64,000 nucleotides of DNA from Cherax quadricarinatus (Eukaryota; Arthropoda; Malacostraca; Decapoda; Parastacidae): contig NC_091346.1 in NCBI RefSeq assembly GCF_038502225.1, forward strand, positions 10,279,293 through 10,343,292, written 5' to 3'. The number at the start of each line of letters is the position of its first letter. Position 1 is the stretch's first letter. Position numbers and translations under genes: made by a program. Below are positions 48,601 through 59,518 of the stretch, one piece after another. The notes beneath the pieces are model-generated. The model was not told where the DNA came from. It saw only the letters and a list, made by a program, of their open reading frames with translations, and did no database searches.

Positions 48601-51600
48601 GGATTATTGAACACAGGCAGATCTTCCTTGTATTATGGAACACAGGCAGATCGTTTTGGGATTATGGAACACAGGCAGACCTTCCTGGGATTATGGAACA
48701 CAGGCAAACCTTCCTGGGATTATGGAACAGAAACAGACCTTCCTGGGATTGTGGAACACAGGCAGACCTTCCTGGGATTGTGGAACACAGGCAGATTTTC
48801 CTGGGACTGTGGACCACAGGCAGACCTTCCTGGGATTGTGGAATACAGGCAGACCATCCTGGGATTGTTGAACACAGGCAGACTTTCCTGGGATTGTGAA
48901 ACACAGGCAGACCTGTCTGGGAATGTGGAACACAGGGAGACCTTCCTGGGATTGTGAAACTCAGGTAGAACTTTCTTGGATTATGGAACACAGGCAGACC
49001 TTTCTGGGATTGTGGAACAGAGGCAGACCTTCCTGGGATTGTGGAACACAGGCAGATCTTCCTGGGATTGTGGAACACAGGCAGACCTTCCTGGGATTGT
49101 GGAACACAGGCAGACCTTCCTGGGATTGTTGAACATAAGTAGACTTTCCTGGGATTTTGGAACACGGGCAGACCTTCCTGGGATTGTGGAACACAGGCAG
49201 ATCTTCCTGGGATTGTAGAACACAGGCAGACCTTCCTGGGATTTTGGAACACAGTCAGACGTTCCTGGGATTGTGGAACACAGGCAGACCTTCCTGGGAT
49301 TGTTGAACACAGGTAGTCCTTCCTGGGATTGTGGAACATAGGCAGACTTTCTTGGGATTGTGGAACACAGGCAGACCTTCCTGGGATTGTGGAACAAGGG
49401 TAGACCTTCCTTGGATTGTGGAACACAGGGAGACATTCCGGGGATTATGGAACACAGGCAGACCTTCCTGGGATTATGTAACACAGGCAGTCCTTCCTGG
49501 AATTGTGGAACACGAGCAGACCTTCCTGCGATAGTGGATTACAGTCAGACCTTCTTGGGGTTGTGGAACACAGGAAGACCTTCGTGGGATTGTGGAACAC
49601 AGGCACACTTTCCTGAGATTGTGGACCACAGGTAGACCTTCATGGGATTGTGGACCACAGGCAGACCTTGCTGGGATTGTGGAACACAGGCACATCTTCC
49701 TGGGATTGTGAAACACAGGCAGACCTTCCTGGGATTGTGGAACACAGGCAGACATTCCTGGGATTGTGGAACACAGGCAAACCTTCCTGGACTTGTGGAA
49801 CACAGGCAGACCATCCTTGGATTGTGGAACACAGGCAGACCTTCCTGGGATTGTGAAACACAGAAAACCTTCCTTGGATTGTGGAACACATGTAGACCTT
49901 CCTGGGATTGTGGAAGACAGGCAGACTTCTTGGGATTGTGGAACACAGGCGGACCTTTTTGGAATTGTTGAACACAGGCAGACCTTCCTGGGGTTTTGGA
50001 ACACAGGCAGACCTTCCTGGGATTGTGGAACACAGGCAGACCTTCTTGGGATTGTGGAACACAGACAATCCTTCCTGGGATTGTGGAACACAGACAGACC
50101 TTCCTGGGATTGTGGAACACAGGCAGACCTTCCTGGGATTGTGGACCACAGGTAGACCTTCGTGGGATTGTGGAATTCATTCACACCTTTCTGTTTTTTT
50201 GTGGAACACAGGCAGACCTTCCTGGGATTGTGGAACACAAGCAGACCTTCCTGGGATTGTGGAACACAGGCAGACCTTCTTGGGATTGTGGAACACAGAC
50301 AATTCTTCCTTTGATTGTGGAACACAGGCAGACCTTCCTGGGATTGTGGAACACAGACAGACCTTCCTGGGATTGTGGACCACAGGTAGATCTTTGTGGG
50401 ATTGTGGAACTCAGGCACACCTTTCTGTTTTTGTGGAACACAGGCAGACCTTCCTGGGATTGTGGAGCACAAACAGACCTTCCTGGGATTGTGGAACACA
50501 GGCAAACCTTCCTGGGATTGTGGAACACAGGTAGACCTTCCTGGGATTGTGGAACACAGGCAGACCTTCCTGGGATTGTGGAAGACAGACAGACCTTCCT
50601 TTGATTGTGGAACACAGTCAGACCTTCCTGGGATTGTGGAACACAGGCAGACCTTCCTGGGATTGTGGAACACAGGCACACCTTCCTGGGATTGTGGAAC
50701 ACAGGCAGACCTTCCTGGGATTGTGGAACACAGGCAGACCTTCTTTGGATTAGGGAAAACAGGTAGACTTTCCTAGGATTATGAAACACAGGCACACCTT
50801 CCTGGGATTCTGGAACGCAGGCTGATCTTTCTGAAAATATGGAACACAGGCAGTCCTTCCTGGGATTACGAAACACTGGCAGACCTGCCTGAGATTATGT
50901 AACACAGCCAGACCTTCCAGGGAATATGGAACACAGGCAGACCTTCCTGGGATTATGTAATACAGGCACACCTTCCTGGGATTGTGGAACACAGTCAGAC
51001 CTTCCTGGGATTGTGGAACACAGGCAGACCTTCCTGGGATTGCGGTCATAGGCAAACCTTCCTGGGATTATGGAACACAGGCAGACCTTTTAGGGATTAT
51101 GAAACACAGGCAGACCTTTCTGGGATTATGAAACACAGGCAAACCTTCCTGTGATTATGGAACACAAGTAGGCCTTCCCGGGATTAGGGAACACATGTAG
51201 GCCTTCCTGGGATTATGTAGCACAGGCAGACCTTCCTGGGATTACTGAACACAGGTAGTCCTTCCTGGGATTATGTAACACAGGCAGACCTTCCTGTGAT
51301 TATGGAACACAGGTAAGCCTTCTTGGGATAATGTAACACAGGCAGACCTTCCTGGGATTATGGAACACAGATAGTCCTTTCTGGGATTATGTAACACAGG
51401 CAGACCTTTTTGGGATTGTGGAACACAGGCAGACCTTCCTGGGACTGTGGAACACATGCAGACTTTCCAGGGATTGTGGAACACAGGCAGACCTTCCTGG
51501 CATTATGGAACACAGGCAGACCTTCCTGGGATTATGGAACACAGGCAGACCTTCTTTGAATTATGGAACACAGGCAGACCTTCATGGGATAACGGACCAC

Positions 51601-54087
51601 TGGCAGATTTTCCTGGGATTTTGGAACACTGGCAGACCTTCCTGGGATTCTGGAACACGGAAGACCTTTCTGAGATTATGGAAGACAGGCAGACCTTTCT
51701 GGGATTATGGAGCACAGGCAGACCTTCCTGGAATTATAGAACACAGGCAGACCTTCCTGGGATTATTGAACACAGGCAGACCTTCTTGGGATTATTGAAC
51801 ACAGGCAGATCATCCTAGTATTATGGAACACAGGCAATCATTCTGGGATTATGGAACACAGGCAGACCTTCCTGGGATTATGGAACACAGGCAAACCTTC
51901 CTGGGATTATGGAACAGAAACAGACCTTCCTGGGATTGTGGAACACAGGCAGACCTTCCTGGGATTATGGAACACAGGCAGACCTTCCTGGGAATGTGGA
52001 ACACAGGCAGACCTTCCTGGGATTGTTTAACACAGGCAGACCATCCTGGGATTGTTGAACACAGGCAGACTTTCCTGGGATTGTGGAACACAGGCAGACC
52101 TTTCTGGGAATGTGGAACACAGGGAGACATTCCTGGGATTGTGGAACACAGGCAGACCTTCCTGGGATTGTGGAACACAGGCAGACCTTCCTTTGATTGT
52201 AGAACACAGGCAGACCTTCCTGGGATTTTGGAACACAGGCATACCTTCCTGGGATTGTGGAACACAGGCAGACCTTCCTGGGATTGTAGAACACAGGTAG
52301 ACCTTCCTGGGATTGTGGAACACAGGCAGACTTTCTTGGGATTTTGGAACACAGGCAGACCTTCGTGTGATTGTGGAACAAGGGTAGACCTTCCTTGGAT
52401 TGTGGATCACAGGCAGACATTCCTGGGATTATGGAACAGAGGCAGACCTTCCTGGGATTGTGGAACACAGGCAGACCTTCCTTGGATTGTGGAGCACAGG
52501 CAGACCTTCCTGGGATTGTGAAACACAGGAAACCTTCCTTGGATTGTGGAACACATGTAGACCTTCCTGGGATTGTGGAAGACAGGCAGACCTTCTTGGG
52601 ATTGTGGAACACAGGCAGACCTTCTTGGAATTGTGGAACACAGGCAGACCTTCCTGGGATTTTGAAACACAGGCAGACCTTCCTGGGATTGTGGAACACA
52701 TGCAGACCTTCTTGGGATTGTGGAACACAGTCAGACCTTCATGGTATTGTGGAACACAGGCAGATCTTCCTGGGACTGTGGAACACAGGCAGACCTTCCT
52801 GGGATTGTGGAACACAGGCAGACCTTCCTGGGATTGTGGAACACAGGTAGACCTTCCTGGGATTGTGGAACACAGGCAGACCTTCCTGGGATTGTGGAAC
52901 ACAGGCAGACCTTCCTGGGATTGTGGAACACAGGCAGACCTTCCTGGGATTGTGGAACACAGGCAGACCTTCCTGGGATTGTGGAACACAGGCAGACCTT
53001 CCTGTGATTGTGGAACACAGGCAGACCTTCCTGGTATTTTGGAACACAGGCAGACCTTCCTGGGATTTTGGAACACAGGCAGACCTTCCTGGGATTGTGG
53101 AACACAGGCAGACCTTCCTTGGATTGTGGAGAACAGGCAGACCTTCCTGGGATTGTGAAACACAGGAAACCTGTGGAACACAGGTAGACCTTCCTGGGAT
53201 TGTGACAACACAGTGGAACACAGGCAGACCTTCCTGGCATTATGGAACACAGGCAGACCTTCCTGGGATTGTGGAACACAGGCAGACCTTCCTGGGATTG
53301 TGGAACACAGGCAGATCTTCCTGGGACTGTGGAACACAGGCAGACCTTCCTGGGATTGTGGAACGCAGGCAGACCTTCCTTGGATTGTGGAACACAGGCA
53401 GACCTTCCTGGGATTATGGAACACAGGCAGACCTTCCTGGGAATGTTGAACACAGGCAGACCTTCCTGGGATTGTGGTACACAGGTAGACCTTCCTGGGA
53501 TTGTTGAGCACAGGCAGATCTTCCTGGGATTGTGGATCACTGGCAGACCTTCCTTTGATAGTGGAACACAGGCAGACCTTCCTTGGATTGTGGAACACAG
53601 GCAGACCTCCGTGGGATTGTGGAACACAGGCAGACCTTCCTGGGATTGTGGAACACAGGCAGACCTTCCTGGGATTGTGGAACACAGGCAGACCTTCATG
53701 GGATTGTGGATTACAGGCAGACCTTCCTGGGATTGTGGAACACAGGCAGACCTTCCTGGGATTGTGGAAGACAGGCAGACCTTTCTGGGTTTGTGGACCA
53801 CAGTCAGACCTTCCTGGTATTGTGGACCTCAGGCAGACCTTCCTGGGATTTTGGAACACATGTAGACCTTCCTGGAATTGTGGAACACAGGCAGACCTTC
53901 CTGGGATTGTGGAACACATGCAGACCTTCCTGGGATTGTGGAACACAGGCAGACCTTCCTGGGATTGTGGAACACATGCAGACCTTCCTGGGATTGTGGA
54001 ACACAGGCAGACCTTCCTGGGATTGTGGAACACATGCAGACCTTCCTGGGATTGTGGAACACAGGCAGACCTTCCTGGGATTGCGTA
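45685..54087. repeat. 29-bp satellite, block E (right edge, most homogeneous)
   Basis: About 290 monomers. 42185-45080 recurs at 47175-50070 (4,990 apart), and 41780-42530 recurs at 45932-46685 (4,152 apart). Within the long pair, single-monomer gains and losses are visible (49331-49360 against 44339; 44565-44594 against 49580). Homogeneity rises toward the right: 52797-53005 holds several identical ATTGTGG monomers in a row, and 53877-54066 alternates ACACAGGCAG and ACACATGCAG monomers as a 58-bp dimer. The array stops abruptly at 54087 in GGGATTGCG. Confidence 0.97.
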
Positions 54088-54387
54088 GTGACTGAAATTC
54101 ATTCAGTTAACTTCAAGTATTTTTATTTGTATGAATATCGTTTTATATCAGCTACTAGAATAACGTATTTTTAAAGTCTTTTATTCTGTAAACTTTATAA
54201 TGGAAATGTGTCTTTTAATTCATTTGAATAATGGAGAGAATGCACTCAAGTTCGGTGTCATTATTTTAGATTGTTTATTTACAATTATAATCAAGTACGT
54301 GTCTTTTCAGTTTTCACAATTTTTAATGCTTCTGATTTATAGTTTCATGTGAAACTGGATATTATGCAAACTTTTATTTTCCTAAAC
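54088..54387. other. AT-rich right flank of the satellite
   Basis: About 300 bp of A/T-rich DNA with no recognised feature. It does not match the left flank (2969-4088). Confidence 0.5.
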
Positions 54388-54630
54388 AAACCATACCACG
54401 GGTGGGGTTAGAACACGCGATCAAAGAGTCAGAAAACTCCAAACCGACGCGGTAGTCACTGGGCCACCTGTGTACAATAAAAGTCATCTATGTGCATTTC
54501 TACACCATAGGAAGGTTAGTACAGGCACCACTGTGACCTCAAATGCAAGTTTTTACAGTGGAATTTGCAGCTAGTGCGGCCGTGATGATATGGTTTGTTT
54601 ACAGTCGTGTCATTATGATTTCGTGAGTCG
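54388..54630 (-). repeat. tRNA-like SINE relic, copy 1
   Basis: On the minus strand GGTGGCCCAGTGACTACCGC resembles an A box, and GTGTTCTAACCCC, about 50 bases later, resembles a degenerate B box, as in tRNA-derived SINEs. The adjoining body (CACCATAGGAAGG, CACTGTGACCTCAAATGCAA, ATGATTTCGTGAGTCG on plus) is shared with 61105-61415, so this is a dispersed family and not a tRNA gene. The body lies 5' of the tRNA-like part on the minus strand, which is not the usual SINE layout. Confidence 0.6.
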
Positions 54631-55150
54631 TTTTATTTTGCTAATTGCTTTCCGATTGTTTTCTTCTGGTAGCGAAATATGGTAACATTTTTAGTAATTT
54701 AAAATTTTTTAATGATATGAGCAATGACATGATTAATGACATGATCATCTGAGAGAAATTTATATAGTTTTTATCCATTATAGGTATTGGTATCGGACAA
54801 AAATTTGGTAATGGTATCGGCAAAGATTTTGTTATCGTCTCACTCCTAATCACCACCCAGTATAACCACCTTTAACATCAACATTATATGTAATAACCAG
54901 CGCCACTATAACTGCCTCAATTACATGTAATAACCAGCGCCACTATAACTACCATAATTACAAATATCATCACAACTACCACCACCACTGTTTATATCTC
55001 ATACCCTTATATAATGCAACTCGCAGTCTGTATCACCCTGAACCAGTGATTCTCAACCAGGGGTAAAGTTACCCCCTGGGGGTCAAAAATTGCATGGTAA
55101 AAGGTAAATATTTGATGTACCTGATAACTGAAAAATAATTAAATTTCATT
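54631..55150. other. AT-rich spacer with a 37-bp duplication
   Basis: The only structure seen is a two-copy direct repeat of ATGTAATAACCAGCGCCACT at 54888 and 54925. No coding signal. Confidence 0.5.
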
Positions 55151-55155
55151 TTGTA

Positions 55156-55178
55156 AAATGAGTGTGTGTGTGAGTGTG

Positions 55179-55219
<41 letters not shown>

Positions 55220-55225
55220 GAGGAA
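55156..55225. repeat. (TG)n microsatellite, tail of LINE family 1
   Basis: About 33 TG units with a few interruptions. It sits at the 3' end of the minus-strand LINE at 55228-58930, mirroring the (AC)n tail at 2043-2073. Confidence 0.9.
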
Positions 55226-55311
55226 GTATAACGTACTCACCTATTTGTACTCACCTATTTGTGGTTGCAGGGGTCGAGTCTTAGCTCCTGGCCCCGCCTC
55301 TTCACCGGTTG

Positions 55312-58300
55312 CTACTGGGCCCTCTCTCTCCCCGCTCCATGAGCTTTATCAAACCTCGTCTTAAAACTGTGTATGGTTCCTGCCTCCACTACGTCATTTT
55401 CTAGGCTATTCCACTGCCTGACAACTCTATGACTGAAGAAATACTTCCTAATATCTCTCTGACTCATTTGAGTCTTCAACTTCCAATTGTGGTCTCTTGT
55501 TTCTGTGTCCCCTCCCTGGAACATCCTGTCTTTGTCCACATTGTCTAGTCCATGCAGTATTTTATATGTCGTTATCATGTCTCCCCTGACCCTCCTGTCC
55601 TCCAGTGTCGTCAGGCCGATTTCCCTTAATCTTTATTCATAGGACAACCTTGTCGCAAACCTTTGTACTTTCTCTAGTTTCTTGACGTGCTTTATCAAGT
55701 GCGGGTTCCAAACAGGTGCTGCATACTCCAGTATGGGCCTGACATACACGGTGTACAGTGTCTTGAACGATTCCTTACTAAGGTATCGGAATGCTGTTCT
55801 CAGGTTTGCCAGGCGCCCATATGCTGCAGCAGTTATCTGATTGATGTGTGCTTCCGGAGACATGCTCGGTGTTATACTCACCCCAAGATCTTTCTCCTTG
55901 AGTGAGGTTTGCAGTCTTTGGCAACCTAGCCTACACTCTGTCTGTGGTCCTCTGTGCCCTTCCCATATCTTCATGACTTTGCATTTGGCAGGATTAAATT
56001 CGAGAAGCCATTTGCTGGACCAGGTGTCCAGTCTGTCCAGGTCTCTTTGAAGTCCTGCCTGGTCCTCATCTGATTTAATTCTCCTCATTAACTTCACATC
56101 ATCTGCAAACAGGGACACTTCTGAGTCTAACCCTTCCATCATGTCGTTCACATATACCAAAAATAGCACTGGTCCTAGGACCGACCCCTGTGTTACCCCG
56201 CTCGTCACAGGTGCCCACTGTGATACATCATTACGTACCATGACTCGTTGTTGCCTCCTTGTCAGGTATTCTTTGATCCATTGCAGTGCCCTTCCTGTTA
56301 TATGCGCCTGATGCTCTAGCTTCTGCACTAATCTCTTGTGAGGAACTGTGTCAAAGGCCTTCTTGCAGTCCAAGAAGATGCAATCACCCCACCCCTCTCT
56401 CTCGTGTCTTACTTCTGTTATTTTATCATAAAACTCCAGAAGGTTTGTGACACAGGATTTGCCTTCCATGAATCCGTGCTGGTTGGCATTTATACTCTTA
56501 TTCCGTTCCAGGTGCTCCACCACTCTCCTCCTGATAATCTTCTCCATAACTTTGCATACTATACACGTCAATGACACAGGTCTATAGTTTAGTGCCTATT
56601 TTCTGTCTCGTTTTTTAAAAATGGGAACTACATTTGCCGTCTTCCATACCTCAGGCAGTTGCCCAGTTTGCAGGGACGTGTTGAAGATTGTGGTAAGTGG
56701 CACTCACAACATATCTGCTCCCTCTCTAAGGACCCACGGGGAGATGTTGTCCGGTCCCATTGCCTTTGAGGTATCGATGTTCCTTAGCAGTTTCTTCACC
56801 TCCTCCTCATCTGTATGTATGTCGTCCAACACTTGTTGGTGTATTCCTTGCTGGTGTCTCCATCTGGTCTGTCCCCCCAGAGTCCTTCCTGTCTCTACTG
56901 TAAATACTTCCTTAAATCTCGTGTTGAGCTCCTCACATACCTCTTGATCGATTCTTGTGAGTTCTCCACCTTCTTTCCTCAGCCTTATCACCTGGTCCCT
57001 GACTGTTGTCTTCCTCCTAATGTGGCTATACAGCAGTTTCGGGTCAGATTTGACTTTCGATGCTATGTCGTTTTCATACTGTCGCTGGGCCTCCCTCCTT
57101 ATCTGTGCATACTCGTTTCTGGCTCTTCTACTAATCTCCTTGTTTTCCTGGGTCCTATGCCTCCTGTACCTTTTCCATTCTCTGTTGCACTTAGTTTTTG
57201 CCTCCCTACACCTTCGGGTAAACCAAGGACCCGTTTTGGTCTTCCTATTATTTCTGTTTCCCTTGGGAACAAACCTTTCCTCTGACTCCTTGCACTTTGT
57301 TGCCACATATTCCATCATCTCGTTTACTGATTTTCCTACCATTTCTCTGTCCCACTGAACGTCCTTCAGGAAGTTTCTCATACCTGTGTAGTCCCCCCTT
57401 TTATAGTTTGGCCTGTCCCCTTCAGTTCCTGTTACCTTCTCCACTTGTAACTCTACTATATAATCAAAACTCAGAACCACGTGATCGCTAGCTCCAAGGG
57501 GCCTCTCGTAAGTGATGTCCTCAATGTCTGAACTGCTCAAGGTGAACACAAGATCCAGTCTTGCTGGCTCATCCTCCTCTCTCTCTCTGGTTGTGTCCCT
57601 GACATGATGGTGCATGAGGTTTTCAAGTACCACATTCATCATCTTGACTCTCCATGTTTCGGGACCCCCATGTGGTTCCAGGTTTTCCCAGTCGATCTCC
57701 CTGTTGTTGAAATCGCCCATTACCAGTAACTTTGCTCTGCTCGAGTGAGCTCTTCTTGCCACCTCAGCCAGTGTGTCCACCATTACCCTGTTGTTTTCTT
57801 CGTACTCTTCTCTTGGCCTCCTGCAGTTCTGTGGTGGGTTATACATCACTCCAATTACTACTTTATGTTCTCCGTACTGAATTGTACCTACAATGTAGTC
57901 TCTTTCTCCAATCATGTCCATGCCTTCCATTTCCTCAAATCCCCATCGGTGTTTTATGAGCAGTGCAACCCCTCCTCCCCCTCTACTCCTTCTATCTTTC
58001 CTCAGGATCTGATATCCCCGTTGGGAAGATTGTGTCTGTTATTGTCTCAGCAAGTTTTGTTTCTGTGACTGCTATGATGTCTGGGGATTTTTCACTGATT
58101 CTTTCGTTCCACTCCTCATGTTTATTCGTTATTCTATCCGCGTTTGTGTACCAAACTTTCAGTTTCTTTTCTATCATTGTGGTCATGCAAGAATATTGGG
58201 GTTGGGGGAGCGAGAGCCTTGGTGGGGGCCTATATGGGGCTGTGGTGTAGGTGGGGTTTGTGATGATGGGGGTGGGGTCAGAATGCTCATAAGGAACAGC

Positions 58301-58471
58301 TGTTGGGGTGAGGTTTGTGATATGGGGGTTGATGGCAGAGGGAACAGTGAGTGGGTTGTAGTATAGGTTGTGCACTTGCGTTGGGAATGTCGCGGTTGGA
58401 GTCTTTTGGTGGGAGATTCTGTGGGGTGTTTGCTCTTCCTCCTGTGTCTGGGTCCTGCTCATCTTCGTCAT
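55312..58471 (-). pseudogene. LINE family 1 ORF2: endonuclease and reverse transcriptase, decayed
   Basis: The start at 58471 lies six bases after the ORF1 stop. A Pro/Thr-rich N-terminus leads to the endonuclease: KKLKVWYTNADRITNKHEEW, VTETKLAE, then after a one-base frameshift near 58020 GGGGVALLIKHRWGFEEM, LLVMGDFNNREIDWE and RPLGASDHVVLSF. The basic linker and RT follow, matching 2-1978 residue for residue over long stretches (SDPKLLYSHIRRKTTV, KAMGPDNISPWVLREGA, LFADDVKLMRR). Stops: TGA 56704-56706, TAG 56596-56598, TAA 55633-55635; a short in-frame deletion lies next to the last. The FADD box is intact. Confidence 0.92.
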
Positions 58472-58477
58472 TGCCTC

Positions 58478-58909
58478 TCATTCCTCCTTGCGTCTCTGTA
58501 CCCTCTCTTTCAGTGTAGTCCTTTCTTCTTGTGTTCTGTCGCGGTCGAGGTATACTCTCTGGTACCCTTGTTTGTCCCTCTGTCTTGCTTTCTCTTGCAG
58601 AATCCTGGTTCGAACTGATTCTTCCTTGAAAATTACTTTGACAGGCCGTATCCTTCCACTCGCAAACCACCCAATTCTCTGAAAATTTCTCACCTGGGTC
58701 ATATCGCCCTCACCTATTGTTTTCATGATGCCTTCAATCATTTTTTTCTCCTCCTGTTTTATTTCTTCGAAGTTGTCCCCCTTGGCTTCTTGGAGCCCGT
58801 ACACAAAAACTAACCTCGCCCTTTCCTCCTCCCACTGAGTCTTCATCTGCTTCCTCTGAGGCATTTTATTTCCTTCCATTGACATGTTCTTGCCTTCAGT
58901 CCATGTCAT
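58478..58909 (-). CDS. LINE family 1 ORF1, basic RNA-binding-like protein
   Basis: A 143-residue frame from the ATG at 58907-58909 (MTWTEGKNMSMEGNKMPQRK) to 58478. An open frame continues upstream, but only through the TG run as a His/Thr repeat, so I take this Met. It is highly charged with a possible RRM-like middle (ARLVFVYGLQEAKG, RIRPVKVIFKEESVRTRIL), like ORF1 proteins that coat LINE RNA. No zinc knuckle is seen. It is short for an ORF1, so the N-terminus may be missing through 5' truncation. Confidence 0.7.
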   Translation of the reverse strand: MTWTEGKNMSMEGNKMPQRKQMKTQWEEERARLVFVYGLQEAKGDNFEEIKQEEKKMIEGIMKTIGEGDMTQVRNFQRIGWFASGRIRPVKVIFKEESVRTRILQEKARQRDKQGYQRVYLDRDRTQEERTTLKERVQRRKEE

Positions 58910-58927
58910 ATCTGAAACTTCTCTTCT

Positions 58928-59278
<351 letters not shown>

Positions 59279-59279
59279 A

Positions 59280-59518
59280 GGAAGTATAACGTGTGTGTGT
59301 GTACTCACCTATATGTACTCACCTATATGTGGTTGCAGGAGTCGAGTCATAGCTCCTAGCCCCGCCTCTTCACTGGTCGATACTAATTCACACTCTCCCT
59401 TCTCCATGATATTTATCATACCTCTTCTTAAAGCTATTTATGGAACTTGCTTCCACTACTTTACTCTCCAGATTATTCCAGTTCCTGACAACTCTAAGAC
59501 TAAAGAAATACTTCCAAA
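59280..59518 (-). pseudogene. LINE family 1 3' end joined to RTE coding sequence
   Basis: The minus strand carries the last 45 residues of family 1 ORF2 (DVWKYFFSLRVVRNWNNL, SSINSFKKRYDK) and its 3' UTR. At about 59518 it is fused in frame to RTE sequence, giving one 98-codon frame (59684-59388) across both elements. Confidence 0.8.

Noticed and set aside
4089..54087. CRISPR-like array (29-bp repeat)
   Set aside because: Monomers are contiguous without spacers, variants are point changes, and the surroundings are eukaryotic retrotransposons.
52429..54102. 557-codon minus-strand frame, and dozens of similar frames (for example 19158-20576 plus, 49474-50679 minus, 41137-42153 minus)
   Set aside because: They are translations of the 29-bp satellite, overlap one another in all frames on both strands, and have no non-repeat sequence, splice context or codon constraint.
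54388..54480. A tRNA gene
   Set aside because: Box B is degenerate, no clean cloverleaf can be drawn, and the sequence is shared with a dispersed repeat.
56621..58682. Plus-strand frames of 60-156 codons
   Set aside because: Antisense of LINE family 1 ORF1 and ORF2.
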